Source: JBJKRF01 sp046704785 (lineage in GTDB: Bacteria > Chloroflexota > Anaerolineae > Anaerolineales > Villigracilaceae). From it: a stretch of DNA of 41,706 nucleotides. The position numbers and the translations under genes are program-made. Below are positions 26,203 through 33,642 of the stretch, piece by piece. Every line of letters starts with the position of its first letter. The stretch's first letter is position 1. Where the stretch lies: positions 1-41,706 of the forward strand of contig JBJKRF010000067.1 in the NCBI GenBank assembly GCA_046704785.1, read 5' to 3'. The notes below the pieces were generated by a model. That model saw only the letters and a program-made list of their open reading frames with translations. It was not told where the DNA came from and made no database searches.

Positions 26203-27954
26203 TCAGCCTCCTACCGTAAGCAGCCACTTCTTGACCAGTTCGTGGGCCTGGTCGAGGTCGGATGGCAGGCGTACCGGGCGTCCGCGCGCATCGATCACGA
26301 TGCCAATGGCGCTTCCGCTCACGTCCACTTCTCCGGCGCGACCCGGGCCAAGGCCCACATCGGCGCGTTGCAGCGGACGCAGTTGTAAGCGCCCACTGCG
26401 TCCGTTTTCGAGGGGTAATACCTGTAGGTCGCCGGTCTTGACCTCGCAGGTGGTTTCCTTTCCATTTGCGTCGATCAATTTGGCGCGCAGGATGGGCGTC
26501 CCGAAACTGGCTGCGCTGACGGGGGAAACGACGGTGGCGAGGTAAGCCAGCGCCCCGGCTTCGATCACCTGGATCGGGAGGATATTGTTCAGTTCCCCGG
26601 CAGCGCCCAGCATGGCGAGAATATTGCTCTGGTCGACGGCCAGAGTCGTAATTCCCACAGGTTGTAGCCCATCGAGCAGCATCAACAAAGCCTGACCGGA
26701 GGTGGGTGCTGCCGTGATGGAAGCGCCCGAAGCGATAATGGGTTCAAGGGGCGGCAGCAGTCCGTTTTGGGGGCGCAAATTGGCGGGTAGACGCGAGAGC
26801 GTGCTGCGGCTTGCCAGATAGAGCACCTGCCGGACGATGGCCTGTTCGATTGCCAGTTCCTGCGCCGTGGCCGGAATCGTTTGCGGGTAGATCGATTTTT
26901 GATAGAGGTAGTCGCGCACCGTTTCGGCGGAAATCTTCATCGGCAGCCAACGCGCTATCTCGTTCACATCCGTATAGCGCGAGAGACCCGCCAGAGCTTC
27001 GCCCACCCCGAATTGTGGATAGACGTTCAGGTGCAGGTCGCCGCTAAAGGAAAGTCCCATTGCCAACGAGCCTGCACCAACGTCGACGCTCAGCACGCCT
27101 TTGGATGTGCCAAAATATGACGAAAGGAAGCGCACCATACGCCCGCGAGCGTAGGACGCCGGCAGCATGCGCCCGCCTGCCAGCGCGCGTAACTCGTTCA
27201 GTTCCGGTAACTGGTGTTGGCGGATGTCTATGACAACGTCGGCCAGTTCCCGTTGGGAGGGGACCAAGTCTTCCACGTTGAGCGTCGGGCGCACGTTCGC
27301 GCTGACATGCACGGAGGAGACGATGTTGTTCAACGAACTTTGCACATCCTTGGCGAGGTCCTGGTTGCCGGCGTAAAGGACCGCGGGGCGTTTCGATTCC
27401 GGCAGTAGATAGGCGGAAAGCCCAATGAGTTCGAGTGATTTTTGCAATGAGGTGGTTGCGCCGCCGTTGATTCCGCCGGCGATCAGAATCAGTTCCGGCG
27501 TCTGACGAACAATCGCGTTGAGCTGTTCTTCCGGACGGCGCTTGTCGCTCAAACCGATGGTATCGACTACGCGCGTGTATGTGGTGAGCGCCAGATTTTC
27601 GATGCTTTTCAGAGAGACGTCGGACAACAAGCCGACGACGAGTGTCTTGATAACGGGACCCGCTGAAATTGTGGTGACCACGCTATCCACACCGCTGCCG
27701 TCTGGTTGGGAGGGAACGATCAGACGCCCGTCCTCGTCCAGCAGGAGACGGTTGATCGCCGCCTGCAAGCTTTCGACAGCGAGTTGAAATCCTATGGTCA
27801 CATTTTGGATGGGTGCGTTCAAGGTGGTGGGCGATTCTCCAACGCCGATCAGGCGATATTTGCCCTCCACTACGTCAAAATAGGCGACGCGTGTGTTCGC
27901 GGCACCGATGTCAACTGCCAGCAGGGAGTTTCCTTCAATCAGTGAGGTAGGCAT
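26203..27954 (-). CDS. MutL-like (glutamate mutase L family) actin-fold ATPase
   Basis: The 583-residue protein matches the MutL family associated with B12-dependent glutamate mutase. It has SLLAVDIGAANTRVAYFD (phosphate-1 region), YRLIGVGESPTT, NVTIGFQLAVESL, PELILIAGGINGGA, PAVLYAGNQDLAKDV and a second nucleotide region GVLSVDVGAGSLAMGLSF. An extra C-terminal segment (~480-583) ends with IGIVIDARGRPVRLPSD. Family members are thought to be ASKHA-fold ATPases acting as chaperones or reactivators, but direct evidence is limited. Here it belongs to a membrane-protein operon, not a glutamate mutase operon. It begins six bases after the preceding membrane gene. A divergent B12-mutase subunit and MeaB lie about 5.3 kb away, just beyond the head of the operon. 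Confidence 0.8.
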   Translation of the reverse strand: MPTSLIEGNSLLAVDIGAANTRVAYFDVVEGKYRLIGVGESPTTLNAPIQNVTIGFQLAVESLQAAINRLLLDEDGRLIVPSQPDGSGVDSVVTTISAGPVIKTLVVGLLSDVSLKSIENLALTTYTRVVDTIGLSDKRRPEEQLNAIVRQTPELILIAGGINGGATTSLQKSLELIGLSAYLLPESKRPAVLYAGNQDLAKDVQSSLNNIVSSVHVSANVRPTLNVEDLVPSQRELADVVIDIRQHQLPELNELRALAGGRMLPASYARGRMVRFLSSYFGTSKGVLSVDVGAGSLAMGLSFSGDLHLNVYPQFGVGEALAGLSRYTDVNEIARWLPMKISAETVRDYLYQKSIYPQTIPATAQELAIEQAIVRQVLYLASRSTLSRLPANLRPQNGLLPPLEPIIASGASITAAPTSGQALLMLLDGLQPVGITTLAVDQSNILAMLGAAGELNNILPIQVIEAGALAYLATVVSPVSAASFGTPILRAKLIDANGKETTCEVKTGDLQVLPLENGRSGRLQLRPLQRADVGLGPGRAGEVDVSGSAIGIVIDARGRPVRLPSDLDQAHELVKKWLLTVGG

Positions 27955-27960
27955 TGTCGT

Positions 27961-28659
27961 TTAGAACAGGAACGGACTCAGGAGCGAGTCAAGAAAGTTC
28001 ACGATGGAAAGCATGCGGTCGGCCAGGGCGGTCAGTGCAGCGGAAAGTACACCGGCGAAGATGACGCCCAACGTGATGGCGATGAATATCTGTCCAATCA
28101 GCGAGACGATGCGCATCAGCAGGCCACGATTGCCGCTGGCCGCATTTTTGCCGCGTATCGTGAATTGAAAGTAGGCCAGGGTAAAGACAGTTGCAACCAG
28201 CACCGTAGCGGCCCCGCCAAATTTCTCGACCGCGGAGAGATTGTCAGAGGTGTGCGCCAGGCTGAATGCGTTGATGGTGGCGTTGACCTGGGGCAAGAGC
28301 GTGCCCATGACAGCGCCCGTGATGGCAATGGCTGCTCCGACGCCGACGATCAAAGCAACCACGGGACGTCCCATCCATTCCAGGCTGGGAGAGGCTTTGG
28401 TGAGTAGAAGCAAGGCCAGAATCGCCGGAATAGCCAGTACGATTCGGTCGCTCAATGTACCGGTCAACAACGGCAGAATCAGTTTGTCCGCGATGATATA
28501 ACGGAAAACAATAGCTGTGATATAAGCCGTAGATACGCCGATAAAAGCGTAAACAGCCAGACGGAAAACCGGGTTATCGCCCACGATGTAACTGAAAATC
28601 ATCAGTGTGAACAGAAAACTGAGCAACCCGGTGATTAAGTCGATCGGTATGGCTGCCAT
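27961..28659 (-). CDS. Six-transmembrane protein of the MutL-like cluster
   Basis: The 232-residue protein is highly hydrophobic, with about six or seven spans (LITGLLSFLFTLMIFSYIVG near the start; IGQIFIAITLGVIFAGVLSAAL near the end) and a short polar loop HTSDNLSAVEKFGG. A charged segment RGKNAASGNRGLLMR precedes the last two spans. No family recognised. Two adjacent ATGs at 28662 and 28659 overlap the stop of the scaffold gene; the second is preferred because GAGG then has better spacing. Overlap indicates translational coupling. It may form the membrane base for the MutL-like protein, which is only a proposal. Confidence 0.7.
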   Translation of the reverse strand: MAAIPIDLITGLLSFLFTLMIFSYIVGDNPVFRLAVYAFIGVSTAYITAIVFRYIIADKLILPLLTGTLSDRIVLAIPAILALLLLTKASPSLEWMGRPVVALIVGVGAAIAITGAVMGTLLPQVNATINAFSLAHTSDNLSAVEKFGGAATVLVATVFTLAYFQFTIRGKNAASGNRGLLMRIVSLIGQIFIAITLGVIFAGVLSAALTALADRMLSIVNFLDSLLSPFLF

Positions 28660-31397
28660 CATGCCTCGTCCGCTCCCGGCGTTTTGCGCCGCGCGTTGAT
28701 GCCAGCGAATAGCCCTACCAATCCACCTACCACGATCACGAGCTCGATGGCGATCATGCCGGCCCCGTAGGAATCCCAAGCCTCACGGGCTTTACCGGGG
28801 CTCTGCAATTTTTGTTCATAGAACGCCCCGCCCTCCAGGCCGCTGACCATTCCGTTGATTTGCCCCGACTGATAGTAGGGCAGGATCATGGGTTGGGCCT
28901 GTGCGCTGGCGATCACCAGGATGGAGAGTTGCTGGAAGTTTGGATTCCCTTTGACCTGCTCCAACCACTGGCGCACGTTCTCCGGATCGTCAGAGAGCAG
29001 GATGACGGTGGAGAAATCGTTCAGGCTCGTGATATGAGCCAGGGGTGGAAGTGACCATAAATCTCCGGCGTTGACGTCCTGGCCCACCGTCGCGCGTGGA
29101 TTGCTGGCGAACGCCTGGATTCCGGTGGCCCCACCGGGTAAGTATTCAAGGTTGACGTATTGTTGGTTAGCCTGGTAATTGTAACTTTGACCGTCGGCCT
29201 GAATCAGGCGGTCGGCCAGGAATGGCCCGCTCAAGGTTGTGGAAACCATCACCAGAGGAACCTCTTTTTCCATCAATTGGTCGACCACCGGGCTGGCGCT
29301 GCGCTCCATTTCACCGGCGAAGCCCGCTTGATAGTCGAATACCAACAAGACCGGTGCAGTATTTGGCAAGGCGCTCAACGTCTGGTAGAAGTTCTGAGTC
29401 TCAACGGGAACGGTGCCAGAAACGGGGATAAAGTTAAGTCCCGCCAGTGCCGGAACCAGCACAGCCACAATCAAGACAGCAGCCACCACCCAGCGCAAAA
29501 CGCGATTCGAATAGACGCGCTTCTCCGTGGGAACAACCCGTGGCGAAGTCTCCGAGGCCAGAATTTCCTCGAGCAGGGCGGCCTGGGACTGCTGCACATC
29601 GTCTACCTGCAGTTTGATTGGATAGGCTTTTGGCTTGCGTGGCCCCAGCAATTCGGGATTCGCTGGAAGGACGCTACGCATCCCGGCCAGCGGGCCCTGC
29701 TGTTCGACGACTTGCTCCTCACTGCTTTCCTCGGCCAGCGTGCTTTCGACGGGACGCATCGCCTGCACCCAGGAGGGCAGGTCGGCTGGCTTAAGATCGG
29801 CGCCCGCACCCTCTGGCTGGGTTGTCTCCCCTGCTTCGGCTTCCTCAGATGGTGTGAAATTCGAAAGCCAGTCCGGAATATCGGTGGGCAGTTCCCCGAT
29901 GTTTTTCGCCGGGGACGGGGCCGATGAAGATTCGGCCTGTGGCGCAGCAGGCGCTGTTTCTGCCCCGGGCTCACTTTCTTCTTGGAGTGGCCGCATCTTG
30001 CTTTCATTAAGGTCTGCCAACCAATCCGTGGTCGGCGCAGGTTGCCCGGCCTCGGAGGAGCTTGCCTCTACCGCGGGTTCAGGGGTCTGGGACTCTGTCG
30101 TTTGCAAACTGGTCAGCCAATCGGGCAATTCGCCGGTTTTGCCGAGCGGCCCCATTTCATCCAACGAACCCGTCTGGAAGGGCTTCGACCTGGACGCTTT
30201 CGGACTTTCGACGGGCGTTCCAGGCTCGGCTGCGGTGGGGGGAACAGACTCGACGCTGGGAGTCTCTACCAGTGAACCAGGTTGTTCGCTGCTGCCCGGC
30301 GTTGCCTCGCCCGTCTCAGACTTCCCGTCGGCGGTTTCCTCGTCGAAGTTTGCCATCCAATCTGGTAAATCGCTTTCGCTGATCAGGCTTTCTCCAGACG
30401 GGGCGCTGGACTCCAAGGTCGGCTGGCCTTCGTTGTTGAAGGCATTGAGCCAATCGAGCGACTCGTTTTCTGATTTCTCCTCGGCGGCAGGTGTTGGCTG
30501 CTCCGTCGGAGCCTGCCCCAGGCTGGAAAGCCAGTCTGGCATGTCGGCGGCGGGTGTTAACTCGGGCGCAGATTCTGTCTCTGCAGGAGAGGCCGTCAGC
30601 GGGGGAGTCGTGGAATCAGGCGTTTCCTCTCCAAGATTGCTCAACCAGTCGGGGATGTCGCCCGCGATGGGAGCCGACTCGGAGTCTGTCGGAGTCTCTT
30701 CTGGCTGCGCCGCTGCACTTCGTTCCTGCGCTTTAAGGTCTGCCAACCAATCGGGCGTTTCCTCTGCGCTGGACGCCGGCTCTTCGGGCGCGTTCAGGTC
30801 GATGGGCTGGCTGTCCTTGAAGCCCCGGTCCGACTCTGGCTCTGGCTGCGTTGGCTGGGGTTTTACTTTGTTGGCATCCGCTTCCGGGCTCAGACCGGCC
30901 AGAAAGTCTCCGGTCGCTTGCTGATGTGGCTGTGATTCGGTCGGTGGGGGTGGCGCCAGCGTCTGCCCTCGAATGCCAGCGAGCCAATCCGGTACTTCTT
31001 CTTCATCTTCTTCTTGCGATAAACCGGCGAGCATGTCCAGCGGGGATTGCCCGCCTGTGCTGCGTGGCGGCTCCTGACGAGTCACCTGGTTCACGGAGGG
31101 CAGAGGTAACTCTCCCGGCGATTCCGGAGATGGCGTCTCGGCCGATCCTGATTCCGGGGTGGGTGCTTCGGGAGAATTCGCTTCCGGTGCGGATTGGCCT
31201 GCCGCGCTGCGGATGTCCCGCAGCCAACCCGGGAGCGTGTTTTCCAGTTCGGATGTTTCTATCTTCGTTGGGATGTCGCCAGGGGTGATAGGGTCGAGGG
31301 GTGCAGTAAGCGGCTTAAGCCGTGCACCGCAGAACTGGCAAGCGTCCAGTTCCTCGGAGTTGGGCTTGCTGCACATCGGGCACTTGATGTCGGCCAT
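28659..31397 (-). CDS. Zinc-ribbon scaffold with PDWL repeats and extracytoplasmic domain
   Basis: The 912-residue protein has an N-terminal zinc ribbon (C6, C9, C20, C23; KCPMC ... CQFC). A ~570-residue acidic, Pro/Ser/Thr/Glu-rich disordered region follows, studded with eleven short motifs of the type PDWLxxL, with W at 58, 138, 217, 251, 289, 316, 347, 427, 459, 510 and 543. Two further motif-like sites lack Trp (122 and 165). A membrane span lies at ~635-653. An alpha/beta domain follows (~660-870; PVLLVFDYQAGF, FSTVILLSDDPENVRQW), then a second span near 880-902. The topology would place the motifs in the cytosol and the alpha/beta domain outside. The motifs look like repeated docking sites. 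Start and stop both overlap neighbours, so translation is coupled. Family unknown. Confidence 0.85.
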   Translation of the reverse strand: MADIKCPMCSKPNSEELDACQFCGARLKPLTAPLDPITPGDIPTKIETSELENTLPGWLRDIRSAAGQSAPEANSPEAPTPESGSAETPSPESPGELPLPSVNQVTRQEPPRSTGGQSPLDMLAGLSQEEDEEEVPDWLAGIRGQTLAPPPPTESQPHQQATGDFLAGLSPEADANKVKPQPTQPEPESDRGFKDSQPIDLNAPEEPASSAEETPDWLADLKAQERSAAAQPEETPTDSESAPIAGDIPDWLSNLGEETPDSTTPPLTASPAETESAPELTPAADMPDWLSSLGQAPTEQPTPAAEEKSENESLDWLNAFNNEGQPTLESSAPSGESLISESDLPDWMANFDEETADGKSETGEATPGSSEQPGSLVETPSVESVPPTAAEPGTPVESPKASRSKPFQTGSLDEMGPLGKTGELPDWLTSLQTTESQTPEPAVEASSSEAGQPAPTTDWLADLNESKMRPLQEESEPGAETAPAAPQAESSSAPSPAKNIGELPTDIPDWLSNFTPSEEAEAGETTQPEGAGADLKPADLPSWVQAMRPVESTLAEESSEEQVVEQQGPLAGMRSVLPANPELLGPRKPKAYPIKLQVDDVQQSQAALLEEILASETSPRVVPTEKRVYSNRVLRWVVAAVLIVAVLVPALAGLNFIPVSGTVPVETQNFYQTLSALPNTAPVLLVFDYQAGFAGEMERSASPVVDQLMEKEVPLVMVSTTLSGPFLADRLIQADGQSYNYQANQQYVNLEYLPGGATGIQAFASNPRATVGQDVNAGDLWSLPPLAHITSLNDFSTVILLSDDPENVRQWLEQVKGNPNFQQLSILVIASAQAQPMILPYYQSGQINGMVSGLEGGAFYEQKLQSPGKAREAWDSYGAGMIAIELVIVVGGLVGLFAGINARRKTPGADEA
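29748..31238 (-). repeat. Array of PDWLxxL peptide motifs within the scaffold gene
   Basis: The coding DNA for residues 54-550 contains eleven Trp-bearing motifs plus two degenerate ones, spaced 27-80 residues apart in low-complexity acidic sequence. Consensus is [LIVMT]-P-D-W-[LM]-x-x-[LFI]. The DNA between motifs is not repeated, so the peptide motif, not a DNA repeat, is what is conserved. Confidence 0.8.
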
Positions 31398-32023
31398 CAG
31401 TTGCCCCCGTAGGGCCGGTCAGCCCCAAACAGTATGCGTAATCCGGTAAACAGGGTGCCCAGAGCCACACCAAGCAAAATACCACGTGCGCCGCCGCTGG
31501 CGATGAAATTTGCTAAAAAGGGACGGATGACATCGTTGAAAATGGGCAACTGCCCCAGGAACGGCCACGGCCCTGTGCCCAGCAAAATCAAGATGGCAGC
31601 GCCCAGGAACAGGATCGAAGTCAGGTTGGCGCGTAGGCGTAACAAGCGTACGCTGGCGTAGACCAGCGTGATGGCTAATAGCCCCATCAGGCTGATTTCT
31701 ACTGGCACCATGATACCGTTGAGTAGAATCTTGTAGAATGGGTCGAGGCTGGGGACGAAGGCTAATGCCAGCGTAACAATGAAGAACAGTACTAGAACCA
31801 GGCTATTGAGCGCGCCTGATTTGCCCGTTCGAATTTTGCTGAAGTGCACCGAAAGCAGGTTGCTCACCCCCAGCAAGGTAGCCACACCGGCCAGCAGCGT
31901 GGCCCACTCCAGCAGAATGTAGCGAATACTTTGAAGCGCAGGGATGGGAAGAAAAAATCCCAACAGGACGATCAATCCGGCGCTAATCGCAACGACAGTG
32001 GAGACGATGCCCTTGAGTTTCAC
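31397..32023 (-). CDS. Six-transmembrane protein of the MutL-like cluster
   Basis: The 208-residue protein starts at GTG, overlapping the TAG of the upstream gene by one base, and its TGA overlaps the ATG of the scaffold gene. About six spans are visible: IVSTVVAISAGLIVLLGFFLP, YILLEWATLLAGVATLLGV, LNSLVLVLFFIVTLALAFV, VPVEISLMGLLAITLVYASV, LTSILFLGAAILILLG and GILLGVALGTLFTGLRIL. The last short cytosolic tail is GADRPYGGN. No transporter signature is evident. It fits an integral component of the same complex as its neighbours. Confidence 0.7.
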   Translation of the reverse strand: MKLKGIVSTVVAISAGLIVLLGFFLPIPALQSIRYILLEWATLLAGVATLLGVSNLLSVHFSKIRTGKSGALNSLVLVLFFIVTLALAFVPSLDPFYKILLNGIMVPVEISLMGLLAITLVYASVRLLRLRANLTSILFLGAAILILLGTGPWPFLGQLPIFNDVIRPFLANFIASGGARGILLGVALGTLFTGLRILFGADRPYGGN

Positions 32024-32766
32024 TACAAACCTGCCAGTTTGAAGATTGCGCCGCCCAGCAAGGCCAGGATAATGACCCAGCGCAGCACGTCCTGCGTGAC
32101 GAGACTGGCGGCATGCGTAGGGCCCGATTCATTATAGGCGCCTGCCGCATAGAGCTCTTCGCCGATCAGCGGGTCGGTTGTCGCGGCGTAAATTACGGCT
32201 TGCGCCGGTAGGCTGTCGCTGGCGGCAACGGAAATCGAGTTCTGGCGTTCAGCGGCGTCGGTCAGCAGGCCGATCTCAGGGCCAAAGTTGCCAATCAAAA
32301 CATTGGTGGAGATTCCTTCATCACGGATGGTTGGCATCACGCCAGCAATATACGAGAAAGGGGTCAGGCCGGTGACGCGACCGCTGTTAATATCAAAATG
32401 CTGGTCGACGGTCACGGCTTGATGAGCGGCGCGCAAAGTATCTTGTGCGGTCAGGTTGAGAGCGCCATTGCCATCGGTTGCCATGGGCGGTCGGTCGCTA
32501 AGGGAGGTCACTTCGCTCATCTGGCGTAGCATGCTCAAACCAGCCAATGCCGAAGCGCCGGCTTGCGAGAGCAGGCTGGACGAGCCCAGCGAGATATGCA
32601 GGCGCGTGCCGTCTTCTACCACCAGGTTGACTGCCCGGCGTGTGCGCAGATAAGCGCGAATGCTTCGGAAAGAGAACGGTGACCGGCTGTGCACCAGGGC
32701 AAATAGCGCCATAAACACAGCTCCAAACAGGATGACTCCCATGCCAATCAGGTTTGGGTTGCTCAA
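32023..32766 (-). CDS. DUF6754-like membrane protein
   Basis: The 247-residue protein has an N-terminal span (MGVILFGAVFMALFALV), a basic stretch RAYLRTRRAVN, and a central domain with VVEDGTRLHISLG, ASALAGLSMLRQM and FDINSGRVTGLTPFSYIAGVM. A Rossmann-like part follows (STNVLIGNFGPEIGLLTDAAER). A C-terminal span VIILALLGGAIFKLAGL ends it. It resembles proteins annotated DUF6754 in Chloroflexota; function is unknown. The preferred start is TTG at 32766, which overlaps the TGA of the 82-residue gene and has AAGGAAA upstream; an ATG at 32742 lacks a ribosome site. The long reading back to 33045 is rejected because it overlaps the upstream gene in another frame. Confidence 0.65.
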   Translation of the reverse strand: MSNPNLIGMGVILFGAVFMALFALVHSRSPFSFRSIRAYLRTRRAVNLVVEDGTRLHISLGSSSLLSQAGASALAGLSMLRQMSEVTSLSDRPPMATDGNGALNLTAQDTLRAAHQAVTVDQHFDINSGRVTGLTPFSYIAGVMPTIRDEGISTNVLIGNFGPEIGLLTDAAERQNSISVAASDSLPAQAVIYAATTDPLIGEELYAAGAYNESGPTHAASLVTQDVLRWVIILALLGGAIFKLAGL

Positions 32767-33011
32767 GGATGGTTTCCTTTCAGAAAAGCGACAAAGGAAT
32801 GTGTCTCTTCCTCTTCTTCGAGGAGTTGCGCCAGCGCCTGCAGGCGCTGCGATATTTCGGGCGAAACCATGGGTTGTCCCATATAGAGTATCTGCGCGCC
32901 TACCAGATTCAACGGGCCGCCTGCTTCCAAAAACCAGGCGGCGATTTGATCCAGTCCCCGGCGGCGCAGAAAAGACGTCCATTCTGGCCAAAATGCGCGC
33001 GGCGAGTCCAT
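32763..33011 (-). CDS. Small protein heading the membrane cluster
   Basis: The 82-residue protein (starting MDSPRAFWPEWTSFLRRRG) has balanced composition, a hydrophobic central part (LNLVGAQILYMGQPM) and an acidic helix ALAQLLEEEEETHSFVAFL. No family is recognised. It is supported by its four-base overlap with the next gene and by a -10-like TATACT a short distance upstream. It is probably the first gene of the seven-gene unit that ends at 25143. Confidence 0.55.
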   Translation of the reverse strand: MDSPRAFWPEWTSFLRRRGLDQIAAWFLEAGGPLNLVGAQILYMGQPMVSPEISQRLQALAQLLEEEEETHSFVAFLKGNHP

Positions 33012-33021
33012 ATCGATTTAA

Positions 33022-33027
33022 AGTATA
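33022..33027 (-). promoter_or_regulatory. Candidate -10 of the membrane-cluster operon, very short leader
   Basis: TATACT on the minus strand ends ten bases before the ATG at 33011, and a second TATAAT lies just upstream at 33039-33034. The -35 region is poor. As with the gyrB operon, the predicted leader is only a few bases. Confidence 0.4.
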
Positions 33028-33197
33028 GCATAAATTATAGAACATGCGTCAGAGGATAGTCTCCCCCGTAAGTCGCATGAACATTGCAAGAACATTCTGG
33101 ATACGGGGCGGATGGGAGCATGTGGGCGTCGCATCTGCTTCATCCCGCCAATTCCCAGAGCCAATATTCTTCGGGTTCTTAAGGAAAGCTCACATAG

Positions 33198-33203
33198 TAT
33201 AAT
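33198..33203 (+). promoter_or_regulatory. -10 box of the B12-subunit operon
   Basis: A perfect TATAAT within TAGTATAAT lies 31 bases before the ATG at 33235, leaving room for the GGAGG ribosome site at 33227-33231. The -35 region (TTCTTA) is a weak match. Confidence 0.6.
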
Positions 33204-33234
33204 CAACCGACAGATTCCTTGTCGTGGAGGAAAA

Positions 33235-33642
33235 ATGGTCGAACGAAAGATTCGCGTGCTGGTTGCCAAACCTGGCCTGGATGGTCATGATCGCGGTGCG
33301 AAAGTCGTCGCGCGTGCGCTGCGCGATGCTGGCATGGAAGTGATCTATACCGGCCTGCGCCAGACGCCTGAAATGGTCGCCGAAGCCGCCCTGCAAGAAG
33401 ATGTCGATGTTGTTGGCCTGTCGATCCTTTCTGGCGCGCACATGGCGCTCGTGCCGCGTATCCTGGCATTGCTCAAAGCCAATGGACAGGAGCACGTAAA
33501 AGTTTTTATCGGTGGAATTATCCCCGATGAAGATGTTCCCAGGCTCAAGGAACTTGGCATTACCGGTATCTATGGGCCGGGCGCTTCCACAGACCAGATT
33601 ATTGCCGACGTTCGCCAGGCTGTGACGGGGGTGGCTGCCTAG
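33235..33642 (+). CDS. Cobalamin-binding subunit of methylmalonyl-CoA mutase-type enzyme
   Basis: The 135-residue protein is the stand-alone B12-binding domain. The axial-ligand motif D16-x-H18-x-x-G21 is present in KPGLDGHDRGAKVVARALRD, followed by TGLRQTPEMV, VDVVGLSILSGAH, KVFIGGIIP and GPGASTDQI. Such subunits pair with a separate large catalytic subunit to rearrange acyl-CoA carbon skeletons (methylmalonyl-, isobutyryl- or related mutases). That large subunit is not in the window, so substrate is open. GGAGG precedes the ATG. An earlier in-frame ATG at 33112 is rejected because it lies upstream of the promoter-like TATAAT. The MeaB gene follows directly, with ATG next to the TAG. Confidence 0.92.
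   Translation: MVERKIRVLVAKPGLDGHDRGAKVVARALRDAGMEVIYTGLRQTPEMVAEAALQEDVDVVGLSILSGAHMALVPRILALLKANGQEHVKVFIGGIIPDEDVPRLKELGITGIYGPGASTDQIIADVRQAVTGVAA

Noticed and set aside
29635..30924. A 429-codon plus-strand frame opposite the PDWL scaffold
   Set aside because: Ser/Gly-rich antisense shadow of the low-complexity coding region; no ribosome site or family match.
32767..33045. Long N-terminal extension of the DUF6754-like frame, rich in Arg/Gly/Ala
   Set aside because: It overlaps the 82-residue gene in another frame and has shadow-type composition; the TTG at 32766 overlapping the upstream stop explains translation better.
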